Of a stretch of 64,000 nucleotides of DNA, positions 40,101 through 51,781 are shown one piece after another. The stretch is from Malania oleifera. Lineage: Eukaryota > Streptophyta > Magnoliopsida > Santalales > Ximeniaceae. How positions within the stretch are numbered: the first letter of the stretch is position 1; each line of letters starts with the position of its first letter. Location: positions 806,001 to 870,000 of the forward strand of contig NC_080421.1 in NCBI RefSeq assembly GCF_029873635.1, in the 5' to 3' direction. A program made the translations under genes and the position numbers. A model generated the notes under the pieces. It made no database searches. It was not told the origin of the DNA and worked only from the letters and a program-made list of their open reading frames with translations.

Positions 40101-41254
40101 CAGGAGATTGTTTGACCCCATGGAGTGTCGGTATCTATAGTCTCGGACCGTGATCCACGTTTTACATCACGGTTCTGGAGGAGTTTGCAGGAGGCATTTG
40201 GGACTCAGCTAGCATTTAGCACCGCTTTCCACACTCAAATTGATGGTTATACTGAGAGAACAATCCAGGTATTAGAAGATATGCTTCATGCCTGTGTTCT
40301 AGACTTTGGAGGTAGCTGGATTCAGTTCTTGCCGCTAATTGAATTTGCTTATAATAACATTTATCAGACTAGCATCGGCATGACACCCTACAATGCATTA
40401 TATGGTAGGAAGTGTCGTTCTCCTTTATATTGGAGTGAGCTGGGTGAGAGGCGAGTTTTGAGTCTAGAGATAGTTCAGAAGGCGTACGATAAAGTTCGAC
40501 TCATTCGAGATAGAATTAGTGTAGCACAAAGTCGACAAGAAAGCTACTCAAATACACGCCGCCGGGAACTGAAATTTGAAGTGGGTGAGCATGTTTTCTT
40601 GAAATAGCACCATTGAAGGGGATCATGAGGTTTGGGAAGAAGGGTAAGTTAAGCCCTAGGTTCATTGGTCCATTTGAGATACTCGAGAAAATTGGGTCAG
40701 TGGCCTATTGGCTGGCTTTACCACCATCTCTATCCAGGATTCATGACATGTTTCATGTTTCTATGTTAAGGAAATACATCCCCAATCCTTTCTATATCAT
40801 CAGCTATGCAAACTTGGAACTCAGGGGTGATCTAGCGTATGAGGAAGCTCCAATTCAGATCTTAGACAGAAAAGATCAGGAATTGCGCAATAAGAAGATA
40901 CCATTAGTAAAAGTTCTATGGAGAAATCACGTGGTTAAGGATGCCTCGTGGGAGCTAGAAGATGAAATCAGACGGAAATATCCCCATTTGTTTGATGAAT
41001 TATAGTATTGATGTATATGCTAAGATGGTAATTTTATTTTGTTGAGTCCAGTGTAATTGTAATGTAGAGCATAGGTTAGGTAGTATTTTGGTTTTGAGGG
41101 AAATTTTATTTTATGGTTGTAATCTCCCAGAACTACCCATATAACCACGGTATTTCTCCGCCATAAGTGAGGGCAGGTAATAAAATAAGTAGACCATTTT
41201 CTTTTAAGGGATGATGAATTAAATGAATAGTAAATTTCGAGGATGAAATTTTAT

Positions 41255-41267
41255 AAGGAGGGAAGAA
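41255..41267 (+). other. Polypurine tract of the gypsy element
   Basis: AAGGAGGGAAGAA abuts the TGTAGTGACC start of the 3' LTR. Confidence 0.85.
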
Positions 41268-41543
41268 TGTAGTGACCCGAAAGATTTTCCACAAGGCCTC
41301 GTCGACAAACACAGGGAGTTTGTCGATGAGTGCATAAGGGGACCTCGTTGACGAAGCTACGACTCGTCGACGAGAAGATACTGAGAGAAGAATTTGGGTT
41401 ACTCTGAATTTCATCGACGAAGGGTAAGGTTCGTTGACGAAATTACTAAAGGACTCGTCAACTAGATAATGTGGCTCTTCAATGAAGCCCGCAGTTTAAA
41501 TAGCTCTAAACTGATTTTAATCGTAGAAATTCAACCGCAAACC

Positions 41544-41588
<45 letters not shown>

Positions 41589-43206
41589 CGGCCCTTCCCC
41601 CTTCTTTCTTTGATTCCGGCCTCGTCAATTGTCGGATCGACAATCTAAGGCCACCACGACGCTCCTGGCGGAGTTCTCTATAAGTCTACCGAAGCGGATC
41701 ATCGATGGGACGAAGTTAAAATTCATCCCAAATCCAGGGTAAGGTCTTTTATTCGGAATTTAAGTTTCTAGAAGTTGTAAAAAATGTAATAGATGTAAAA
41801 ATAGTAAAGTTTGGTTTTGAGATTTATGGTTTTCAGGGTGTTAAGTGGCGAACTCTGCGGATGTAGGACCCGTTACAGTAGGGGAATTTTAGCAGAATAC
41901 AGGTAAGAGAAATATACTATGTTAGGTAATTCTAAAGTGATTTCCAGTATGAAATGTTTATTTTTACCAGTTTATTATTTACAGCAGGACATTATACAGA
42001 TTATGAATTATGAATATTATGTAATAAATTACTGTGTGGCTTGAAAATATAAATATAGTACAGAAACAAGTTTTACAGTATTTTCAGGGTATGTTTTTAT
42101 AGAATATACAGCCAGTAGATATGTTTTATAGTAATTACAGTACTATGATTATACAGTTTACAGTACCATGATTATACAATTTCCAATACCATGACTTACA
42201 GATTACAGTTCAATTCAGAAACATAATTGACACAGTTATAGTTTATTTCATTGTCATGGTAAATACAGTTATTTCAGAATCATAGTAAATCAAATAGTTG
42301 AATGTAGAGATGTATTATATAGTATCAAACCCTATTGGACCATACAGTTACAGAGCACGGTATCGTAGCTACATACAGTTTACATAGTGCAACCACCTAT
42401 TCAGATAATACGTGGTAGTAGGTCGATCGTATAGTGCCCTAACGTGGACAGGCTTCCCATCAAATATGGGTTGAGGAGGGTAGATCAGACCGAGGGAGTA
42501 TAGTGGTTTACCCTAGTTGGCCAGCTAGGGTAGATCCCGCCTACGGGCCGCACAACCCTGTCATGAGGGGTTAAATCATGACATACAGTTATTCACAGAG
42601 AAGTTTTCAGTTACTTTTACGTATATACAGATTTACAGAGACAGAGAATATACTTATGTACATTAGAAGTATTTTGAGTAGAAACCTAAAATACAGATAT
42701 GTTAAGTAACATGGAAATGGTAGTGGTTTCTATTACTTGTACTGTATTTATAGATCCAGTTATACATGATTATATTGAAACCGATTTTCATAGTATTGTA
42801 ACTCATTTGTCACACACTAGCAATAGCATATTTCGTCTTACTGAGCATTGACTCATCCCAATTACTTTAACATTTTTCAGGTGATCCAGGTAGGCCAGCA
42901 GATTAGGCTCGCAGATAGAGGGGCCTCAGTATTGCCCTGATATTACAGTGAGTATTTTTTAGAGTATTTTGTATAGCCCCAGCTAGTTGAGGATATTTCT
43001 GGGGAATAGTTATATATGTGTATTTTGGAAAATAATTTAGCACTTTGGTATTATATATAATTATATATGGTTATGTTTATTTGATTTCTGCTTCTCGCTG
43101 CTTCGGTTGATGAGTGGGTTTAATCCAGTGTGGTATCAGAGCATTTTAAATGTCATAGTATAATATATATAAAAAAAAAAACCCAGTTAAATAGCAAGTC
43201 GTTACA
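41268..43206 (+). repeat. 3' LTR of the gypsy element
   Basis: Starts TGTAGTGACCC and ends AAGTCGTTACA, 1939 bp. It has dyads at 41300-41480, a CT run at 41547-41584 and the conserved block (42380-42590). It is the full-length partner of the 5' LTR; their matching flanks TATGG show they are the ends of one insertion. Confidence 0.93.
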
Positions 43207-43211
43207 TATGG

Positions 43212-45770
43212 ATATTTATATTGAGTATTAAAAGCCATTTTTTTGTTTCTATTTAGGTGAATGATTCAAGCAACAAACTTGATTTTTTTTTTTTTTGGTT
43301 TCAACATGCTAGTAAGGCCAAAAGATTATCTTTGTACAATATTGTAACTTCTCTAATATCTACAAGATAGTTAATAAACCGTACAAGCCAAAGAGAAAAT
43401 AAACAAATCTCATAGACACATGGCGTACAAATCTAGAAGACCACATCAAATAAGAGATGCAGTTTCAAGACTTTTAGAATGTATAGTCTGAAGGTAGGTT
43501 GGAGCTTTTAACTTTTCTAAACAATTATGAGAAGAGAAACATATATAAGTGCTAAAAACGAAGAATAAAACAAGATCAAAGCTAAATGTAATTACTTGAA
43601 AAAAACGGATCAAGCACCTAGAAAATGCTCTGATCAAAGTCACTACTGATGATCTTCCCTAGTACACTTTAGTCATTAATTAATTATATCTTCAGAAGAA
43701 AGAAAAAGAAGAAGAAGAAGAAGAAGAAGAAGAGAAACGATAGTTAGGAAAGAAGCATATAATGACTGCTATGTGGCTCATTCCTATTGAAGGTTGGTCA
43801 TTGTACTTAAATAATGATCAACCAATGCAAAATATATTAAAGCAAAAGAGTCCATCCATCTATTGCCTCTTACTATTGCAGGTTCACATTTTAGAAATTT
43901 CATTAAGACATTATTTGACAAATAAATAATGCTTGCATGAAAGCAAATATTGTGATAACGAATATGAAGCTACTAAATTTATTCTTTCCTTTACTAGTAA
44001 TGCATGCTTTAAAAATCATTAGGTGATGGTTAGCATCCTCGTATCACATGTTTCCCAATAGAGATTGGTTTCCTTATATGAATCAAGCTTTAGTGGGATT
44101 GCATTAATAGACAATAATATAGTTTGTAAAATTGTTGGGATTGGAATAGTATGAATCAAAATGCATGATGGTGTTGTGAGAACTCTCACCGAAGTATGAC
44201 ACATTCCATATTTGAAGAAGAATCTTGTTTTATCTTTGGAGTCTCTGAATCCAAAGGTACTAGTGCTCTACTAAAGGTGGAGTTATGAAAAGGTGCCATT
44301 GTTATTTTAAAAGCAAAGAAATTACCTCCTATTTTATAAGTCACATTTAATTGTATTTAAATAAGTATTATTATTAGTTTTAAATATAATTTAAATTAGA
44401 ATTATTAAGATTTTTAGTTAATAATTCCAATTATAATTAATTTTAATTAAAAATAATCTTATTATTGGTATACATTTATAATGAATGACTATTATATTAA
44501 TTTATGATAAAAATAATATTTTTAATTAAATTAAAAATTTTAATTTATTCTATGTGAAAATTTAAATTAATAAATGATTATTCGCTCAAAATTTATTTAT
44601 TATTATTATAATAAATAAATAAATAAATAATGAGAATACAATGAATTGAAACAATTCATGTTGTAATTGTAGTTAAAAAGATTTTTGAAAATGACATATT
44701 TTGGATTATTAACTAAAAAAAAAATGAGTGCACAGTAAATCTCGCTGCTTGGTCCAATTGGATTTAAACAAATCTCGCTGACCAAGTAGCGAGATTTAAA
44801 TGGGAGCCCAAATAATTGAGTGACGCATGGCAAACAAATCTCGATGCTTGGTCCGACGAGATTTGCCTAAGAGATAAGCTGGCAAATCTAACAAATCTTA
44901 CTGGAACAAGCAGCGAGATTACGCAAGCGAGAAATATTTTTTCTAATAAGATATTATTTAATATATTATTTTAAATTAAAGACAAAATAGAAAAAAAAAA
45001 AAAAAAAAAAACTCTAAATTAAAATATTTGAAACTCGCGAGTGTTATTTGGTCAGCAAGAGCAAGTTGCACGTCAACTTAAAAGAAGTCAATTCATCATC
45101 CCCCACTCGTTTACACAACAATTTTATGATGGAATTGAATCGATTTACGATTGATTGGATGATGGTAGTGAACAGATGAGATGCCTGGCGCAAGGAATCG
45201 TCTGCTAGCTAGCTCTCGCATCGAGTTTCCTTCTCCTCTGCTTCTAGGGAGAGCAGGTTGGGTGGTGGTTTGAGACAGAGGAGGAGCTTCTGTGCTGTAG
45301 ATTTGACTTGTAATGTCTCTTTATTATGTAAGAAGGTGCGGCGTGACTCCTGAATGACGCAACCCTCTATTTCACCGCGTGTTGGTTTCTGTTTCTATTT
45401 CCATTCCCATGTATTGGTGTAAGAGGTATTTCTGCCTTGGTAAGCGGTGTTCGGGTAAATTAGTCCATGCAAAGAACATCATTAGCCAAAATTCCAAAAT
45501 CAAGTCGATGACAAATAATACCCACCCAACTCTGAATTTTCCCCTGGTGGGGTTTGGTGGTTTTGTCTGTGTCATCTTTTTGTATTGTTATTAAATTTGA
45601 TCGTTCTATTCTTACAGTTACTTCTTCAATTGAAATGGATGATTTGTGATGGTGCACAGTTTATTTTTAAAAATTTAAGAATTGATTTTTTGAGTTTCTA
45701 AGAGTTTTGACAACAGCTATCTAGAAAACGAAGAAGATTTCATTGTTTAGTCCTTACTATCGACACAAAT
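43212..45770. other. Intergenic DNA without a recognised gene
   Basis: AT-rich DNA with a GAA microsatellite (about 43694-43734), a very AT-rich stretch (44330-44640), the second hairpin repeat (44735-44995) and an A run at 44990-45010. The part at 45050-45680 is less AT-rich and could belong to a transcript, but no domain or clear exon was seen. Confidence 0.5.
44735..44995. repeat. Dispersed repeat with hairpin modules, copy 2
   Basis: Four hairpin-like modules built on AAATCTCGCTG...CAGCGAGATTT lie near 44738, 44772, 44847 and 44893. The loop reads CTTGGTC in some and GACCAAG in others, so loops of neighbouring modules are complementary. The adjoining AT-rich stretch matches 9228-9290 in reverse orientation. 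Confidence 0.65.
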
Positions 45771-45789
45771 AATTGTTTTTTATTTAGTA

Positions 45790-48789
45790 CAACAACAACA
45801 ACAAAACCAAAACCTTAGTCTCACTAAGTGAGGTCGGCTATATGAATCATTTTCCGCCAATTTATGCGATCGTGGACCGTTTCTTTTGATAGATTCAAAG
45901 ATATTAAATCCTTACTCACTATCTCCTCCCAAATTATTTTAGGTCTATCCCTACCCCTTCTATTGCCCCCCCACAATAACTAAGTCACTCTTCCTCACAG
46001 GTGCACTATAAGGCCTACGTTGCAAGTGTCCATACCATCTGAGTCGTCCTTCCCTTATCTTATCTTCTATAGGAGTTACACCTAACTTACCACGAATATA
46101 TTCATTCCTTAATTTATCTTTCAATGTTATACCACTCATCCATCTAAGCATCCTCATCTCGGCAACTTTTACTTTTTGGATATTATGTTTCTTTGTCGCC
46201 CAACATTTTGATCCATATAGCATAACTGGTCTTATAGCTGTCCTATAAAACTTCCCTTTCAATTTTAAGGGTATTCTACGATCACATAGAACACTTGAAG
46301 AACTTCTCCATTTTACCCAACCTACTTTAACTCTATGCATTACATCATCTTCAATTTCTCCTTCAGCTTGCATAATAGATCCAAGTTATCAAAATCTACA
46401 AGTGCTATTTATTTCTTCATCATCAAGTTCAACTTTGTCTCCAATATTCCTCCTATTGAATACTCTTAGTCAATTAATACAATATCATAATAGACTCAGT
46501 CTCTACTCCATCTCTAGTTTCGTCAATTAATACAATATCATCTGCAAACAACATACACCATGGAACCTCCTTTTGAATACTCTTAGTCAATTAGTCCATC
46601 ACTAAAGCAAAAAGATAATGATTCAAAGCAAATCCTTGATGTACACCTATGGTAATTGGAAATTCTCTAGTTTCTCCATCTATAGTCTTTACACTAGTCA
46701 TTACTCCATCGTACATATCCTTAATGACATCGGTATACCTACAACATACACCCTTTTTTTTCTAAAACCCACCATAGAACTTCCCTAGGTATCCTATCAT
46801 ATGCTTTCTCAAGGTCAATAAATATCATATGCAAGTCTCTCTTCTTTTCTCTAAACTTTTTCATTAATCTTCTTAAAAGATAAATAGCTTCTGTGGTAGA
46901 TCTCCCAGGCATAAAACCAAATTGATTTTCTGAGATCTTCGTTTCTAACCTTAATCTTTGTTCAACTACTCTTTCCCATAGTTTCATCATATGACTCATA
47001 AGTTTAATTCCACGATAGTTATTACAATTTTGAATATATCCTTTATTTTTGTATATAGGTATTAAAGTACTTTTTCTCCATTCATCTAGCATTTTCTTAG
47101 TTTTTACAATTGTATTAAATAAATTAGTTAACCATATAATTTCATTATCACCCAAGCATTTCCAAACTTCAATTAGGATGTTATCTGGTCCCATAACTTT
47201 CCCATTTTTCATCTTTTTAGTGCAAATTTAACTTCGTTAACTTTAATTTTTTGAATAAATCTTATATTTTTAATCTTTTCCTCATTTGATAATTCTAAAT
47301 TTAAGCCTTCTATTTGGTTTTCGTTAAACAACTTACTAAAGTAACTTCGCCATCTTTCTTTAATATCTTCGTCCTTAACCAAGACAATATCATCATCACT
47401 TTTTATATATTTTATATTTCCTAAGTCCTTGTTCTTCCTTTCTCTAGTTTAGCAAGTTTAAATATATCTCTTTCCCCTTCTTTTGTACCTAATCTATCAT
47501 ACAAACTATTAAATAATCTATATTTAGCTTCACTAACGGCCTTTTTTGCATCTTTTCTTGCCTCCTTATATTTTTCAAAATTATCGCTGTTTCTACATTT
47601 TCGCCACGTTTTATACCAAATTCTTTTTGTCTTTATGATTTTTTGTACATCTTTATCCCACCACCAACTTTCTTTACTATTTGAGAATCTTCCCCTTGAT
47701 TCGCCTAAAATCTCTTTTGCTATCTTTGTAATAGAGCTAGCTAATCTATTCCAAAGAGTATTTGAATCTATCCCATCCTCTAAGGTCCAATTCCCATATT
47801 TGATCATTTTATCTTTAAATTTTATTATATTTTCTCCTTTTACGTTCCACCATCTAGTTCTCCTACACTGGTTTATTCTATCCTTTTTCTTCCATTTTTT
47901 AATACATATATCTAACACTAAGACTCTATGTTGTGTGGTTAGACTTTCACCTGAAATAACTTTGCAATCCTTGCATGATACACGATCTACCCTCCTAGTT
48001 AAAAAAAAATCTATTTGACTTCTATTTTGTCCACTTTTAAAGGTTATTAAGTGTTCTTCTCTCTTCTTAAAGCAAGTATTTATTATACTAAAATCATATG
48101 ACATAGCAAAGTCTAAGATCATCTCCCCAGACTCATTTTTGTCTCCATATCCATATCCTCTATGTATCCTTTTATAATTTTTATTATCTCTTCCAACGTG
48201 TCCATTCAGATCTCCTCCTATAAATATTTTTTCAGTTCCTGGTATGCCTTGTATAATACTATCCATATCTTCCCAAAATTGTCTCTTAAGATTTTCTGCT
48301 AAGCCAACTTGAGGAGCATAAGCACTAATGATATTTATTATCTCGTCCTAATACCATTTTGATTTTTATAATTCTATCCCTTACTCTAATTACATCCACA
48401 ACGCTATCTTTTAAGTTTTTGTCTATAATAATGCTTATTCCATTCTTATGTTTTTCTTTTCCAGTGTACCAAAGTTTAAAACCTGATTTATCGATTTCTC
48501 TAACTTTCTCTCCCACCCACTTAGTTTCTTGAAAGCAAATTATATTAATTCTTCTTCTAATCATTGTATCCACAATTTCCATGTTTTTACCCGTAAGTGT
48601 CCCTATATTCCAAGTTGCTAATCTAATCCTAGTTTCCTGAACTAACGTCTTTACCTGCCCATGTCCAGAATGATACAGGAACCCTCGCATATTTGACACC
48701 GTACCCGGGCGCCGACACGGCGCGTCGCTTCGGGGCGACAACCTAGCCCACCCTTGCCCACTTTTCGCTACAGCCGGGTGGTATTTAGT
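45790..48789 (-). mobile_element. Nearly full-length RTE-clade LINE
   Basis: A 3.0-kb non-LTR element flanked by a 19-bp target-site duplication with one mismatch: AATTGTTTTTTATTTAGTA at 45771-45789 and AATTGTTTTGTATTTAGTA at 48790-48808. Its 3' end on the minus strand is a (GTT)n tail (45790-45805), the tail type of plant RTE LINEs, preceded by CATATAGCCGACCTCACTTA. The coding region has an endonuclease followed by RT. The size matches full-length RTE elements, so 5' truncation is minor or absent. Confidence 0.9.
45960..48700 (-). pseudogene. RTE LINE endonuclease and reverse transcriptase, decayed
   Basis: The apurinic-type endonuclease starts near 48650 (RLATWNIGTLTGK), with FQETKW near 48530, GGDLNGHVGRD near 48215 and SQIDFFLTRR near 48020. 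RT follows, with NNYRGIKLMS and FGFMPGRSTTEA (46900-47020), DLEKAYDRIPREV (46780-46830) and a catalytic LFADDI box at about 46537-46551. The C-terminal part, LYGSKCWATKK to GRLRWYGHLQRR, lies at 46030-46240. The frame is cut by stops or shifts near 48300, 47430, 47225, 46740 and 46375. Such ORFs are often mislabelled craniofacial development protein 2-like in plant annotations. Confidence 0.9.
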
Positions 48790-48808
48790 AATTGTTTTGT
48801 ATTTAGTA

Positions 48809-50431
48809 ACCATTTAAAATTTTAGAACGTCAACCACAACTGTCAAAAAACTCATCAAATTGCTAAACTAAAGACATACTTATTCCAATAATTTTGCAAA
48901 TATTTAGATCAGATGAAAAATTTTAACGATGACACTTGGGACCGCAAAAGGGCATTTCCTGCGTACTATATGTGGGACCAGAACATGGCCCTTTGCCCCA
49001 CACAATGTCACCAGAATATGAAATATGACTTGCAGCATCTAAACAGTATAGTGGTGATCCATACCATAGTGCAAAGGCACTACTGAAAGTGAAATTAACA
49101 TTGGAGAAAACGTTATTCCACAGAACACACCAGGCCTCCACTTTTAGGACCAGCCACCTATATTATTTTGTAGTGGTGGTCCATTTCCTCTAGAATGCAA
49201 AGACAATACGGAAAGCCCATGAAATTAACAACAAAAGGCCAAGGTGGGTAAATAGAACCTCCACTCTTTATATGCTTACAACCGCAGGTCAACTTTTCCA
49301 AAGGTTCAGAGTGCCACCAATCCTCCTGCAACTTTTAATGGAGTCTCCAAATCTTCCACCAAGCAATGAGAGATACAATTGGTAATAATGGCAGCACTCT
49401 TGGTTGGAGATAAGGTGGGACATATAAAACATTGCTGCTCCTTTATTCCTCCTCTTTTCTTCTCTAAATCTCTGGTGGACTGTTTTCTCAATGCAGTTTA
49501 TACCTGAGGGAGAGAGACAGAGAGAGGTGGTAATTCAGCTGGTGGAGGAAGAAAGTAAAGCAAAAGTACGGCAGCTAAGATAAACTATGAAAAGGATCAA
49601 GATATTTCATTGCAGTTGCTTGCAAGGGTGAGAGGGAGCAACATGGGCAGACAGGATTTGACTGTGTAGAGCATTTCACCTACTTCCTAGTCATCCCGTT
49701 TTGAAAGACAATATATCAGGTTCCATGTGACTTCGAATTTCAAATGCCAATGAAAGAAGTATAGTGGCTCATCAGAAAAGCATGATGTAAAGGAACTAGA
49801 AATCTCAATTGAACGCATGATGATTTTCTCCAGCAGCAAATGCTGATATTTATTCATCATGACATATAAAACTCTGACTGCTCAAATTCCTCATCCACCA
49901 ATAGTTCTGTTCTATCCAACATCTCTTGGCCATGTGGATTTAATGTTCCCAGTTCAAAAAGTGCCAGCACAAAATAAAAGTTTTTGCAGAGATTAAAAAA
50001 AAAAACTCAGGGTATTTTCTAGAGAGCCAAAAGAAGATTGCAACTGTTTGCAGCTCTGTGACAGGCACATTCAATTCTGAATTCTCAATCAGTTACAAAA
50101 AGATAATTGCTACAAAAACATATATATCAAGGGGGAAAAAACAATTACAATAGAAAATGGCAGTGTCACATACACTACATTGAAAAACACTCAATTATGA
50201 TAACAAGAACTAAAAAAAAATTGCAAGTGTGTAATCAAGCTATGGCTTTCTAAAGTACACCAATTATGTTGACCACTGAATCTTTCTAGGCCCTTGAACT
50301 TCAATATGTACCTCGGTTGGAGATGCATTATATGCTTGAGCAGGCATCAGAGAGCTCCAACAATATACATTTGCATATACCAGACGACAACATTAATGTG
50401 CCAGGAAGCATTTGCATGCAAGCAACCTGTC
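48809..50431. other. Intergenic DNA downstream of the transporter gene
   Basis: Nothing recognisable as a coding region. The right part (about 49.9-50.4 kb) probably contains the 3'UTR of the minus-strand transporter. No repeat ends were identified. Confidence 0.45.
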
Positions 50432-51781
50432 TCAGTCAAAAATCCTCTCACCAGTAGAGAATATTAAGAACACTAGAGAACTAAAAATGCAAAGCAACCC
50501 AGGTATGACAAATACTGCTCTCCAGCTTTCTGGACTTGAGAGATCAGAATGAGCCATTTTAGCAGCTTCAAGAAGCTGCCCAGTCAGATCAACCCCAATG
50601 ACACCGGCTAATGTACCGGCTGTATTAGAAACTCCCATTACAATTCCAGCGTATCTTGGAGCAATATCTAAGTGATTCACTGCAAAGCCAGCTCTCCCTA
50701 GTGCCAAGAAACCAAGAGCCACAGAAGAACAAAAAACCGCCCCAAGAGATGTTCTGAATGTAGGAAGTGCCATCAATGCAAATGAAGCAACTACAAACCC
50801 TATGGTGTTCAACATCTTTCTGGTTCTAGTCACAGAGAAGATCCTCCTGGTGATAAAGTAATCAGCAACAACCCCACCAATATTTGAGAATATGAACATG
50901 TTGAAATATGGCATCATCTTAGATGAACCCATGTCCTGGAGACTCAGTTGGAGGCCTTGTTCAAAATATGTAGGTAGCCAGTTCATCAGCACATACAAAG
51001 CATAGTGGAATGTGAAATTATTAACCACAATTGCCCACACTGGCAGGCTAAAGATAATTCTCTTCCATGGGATTTTTCCAGTTGGTCTACCAGAGCTTCC
51101 ACCATTCTCCACTTTTACCTTATGAGTCCCTTTGATGGGCAACAACAATTCCCCAAATCCTGCAGCAGTGGCTTTTGGATGCTCAGAACGCGGTGGGTCA
51201 CTAGCATATTTGAACCAAAGTAGAGACCACACAACCCCTAACGCTGCTTCAACAACAAATACAGATTGTGGGCCTCTGAACTTCACCAGGCTAGGAAGAA
51301 TAAGCATTCCTGCAGCTGCACCCAGGTACATTCCAGACGTGGTAAGAGAAACAGATCTAGACCTTTCATGGGGTGGTACCCATTGTGCTAGCACAGTGTG
51401 GATGGAGGGGAAGATAAACCCTTGCGCTACCCCAACAAGCAAACGGGCAATTACCAAGATCATAACTCGATTGGGGTCTAAAGGGACTAAAGCACAAGTT
51501 AAAGACCATAGCACAAACGATAGGAGAAGAATGCGCCTTCCCCCTATACTCTGAGCTGCCCATCCTCCAGGCACCTGCGAACAGGCATACCCATAATAGA
51601 ATGTAGAAAGTATCATCCCTTTGCTTGATTGGTTTACTCCCGCAGCATCTGCAGCAACAGTGTATGCAATTGAAAAGCCCACACGTTCTATATAGCAAAC
51701 ACATGTACAGATGAAAGTTAGAACAACAATCAAGTAACGCTTCGGAAATCTCATCCTTGTCATAGTAACCATAAGTTTCAT
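50432..51781 (-). CDS. PHT4;6: PHT4;6-type phosphate/anion transporter (MFS)
   Basis: Major facilitator superfamily transporter of the plant PHT4/ANTR group, related to animal SLC17. The closest relative I recall is Arabidopsis PHT4;6, a Golgi protein that exports phosphate from the Golgi lumen. One coding exon of 449 residues with about 12 membrane segments. Visible landmarks include CYIERVGFSIAYTVAADAAG after the first segment, YGYACSQVPGGW, VGVAQGFIFPSIHTVLAQWV, PPHERSRSVS, NNFTFHYALYVLMNWLPTYF and the end STGERIFD. I chose ATG 51781 (MKLMVTMTRM), because an MKL start is usual and the codon two before it is TTG. It lacks the long plastid transit peptide of PHT4;1 to PHT4;5, consistent with PHT4;6. 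No frame damage; it looks functional. Confidence 0.95.
   Translation of the reverse strand: MKLMVTMTRMRFPKRYLIVVLTFICTCVCYIERVGFSIAYTVAADAAGVNQSSKGMILSTFYYGYACSQVPGGWAAQSIGGRRILLLSFVLWSLTCALVPLDPNRVMILVIARLLVGVAQGFIFPSIHTVLAQWVPPHERSRSVSLTTSGMYLGAAAGMLILPSLVKFRGPQSVFVVEAALGVVWSLLWFKYASDPPRSEHPKATAAGFGELLLPIKGTHKVKVENGGSSGRPTGKIPWKRIIFSLPVWAIVVNNFTFHYALYVLMNWLPTYFEQGLQLSLQDMGSSKMMPYFNMFIFSNIGGVVADYFITRRIFSVTRTRKMLNTIGFVVASFALMALPTFRTSLGAVFCSSVALGFLALGRAGFAVNHLDIAPRYAGIVMGVSNTAGTLAGVIGVDLTGQLLEAAKMAHSDLSSPESWRAVFVIPGLLCIFSSLVFLIFSTGERIFD

Larger units (their letters stand above)
34743..41005 (+). pseudogene. Gypsy gag-pol polyprotein, inactivated
   Basis: Gag opens at 34743 (MDLGSNGTNAGE) and continues across the nested LTR from 37195. 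Zinc knuckle CYRCGRPGHMVCEC lies near 37410. The protease reads LFNSSATHSF where LFDSGATHSF is usual, so the catalytic Asp is gone. RT (38160-38790) keeps FIDD but has NLRSGYH for DLRSGYH. RNase H spans 39060-39330, with YSDAS. Integrase spans 39750-40500, with the zinc site, [15 protein letters not shown] and a Glu region. The tail 40613-41005 ends chromodomain-like (VLWRNHVVKDASWELED). In-frame stops occur at 37725, 37980, 38784, 39327, 39819 and 40113, with others near 38046 and 39860-39885. A one-base loss lies near 40605. Confidence 0.92.
30762..43206 (+). mobile_element. Ty3/gypsy Tekay-type element, the only family copy here with its interior
   Basis: The outer boundaries carry the perfect duplication TATGG (30757-30761 and 43207-43211). 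The 5' LTR is 30762-32215 and the 3' LTR 41268-43206. The interior has a primer-binding site, gag, protease, RT, RNase H, integrase and a polypurine tract. Two solo LTRs of the same superfamily sit inside: 32311-34528 (opposite orientation, leader) and 35235-37189 (same orientation, gag). Long LTRs and the chromodomain-like C-terminal end fit the Tekay/Del chromoviruses. All coding parts are broken, so the element is dead. Confidence 0.92.

Noticed and set aside
35235-43206. Reading 35235-37189 and 41268-43206 as the LTR pair of a gypsy element of about 8 kb
   Set aside because: Gag sequence continues on both sides of 35235-37189 and the flanks duplicate GTGGT there, while TATGG pairs 30762 with 43206.
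51005-51554. Plus-strand open frames across the transporter gene
   Set aside because: Shadows of the strongly coding minus strand.
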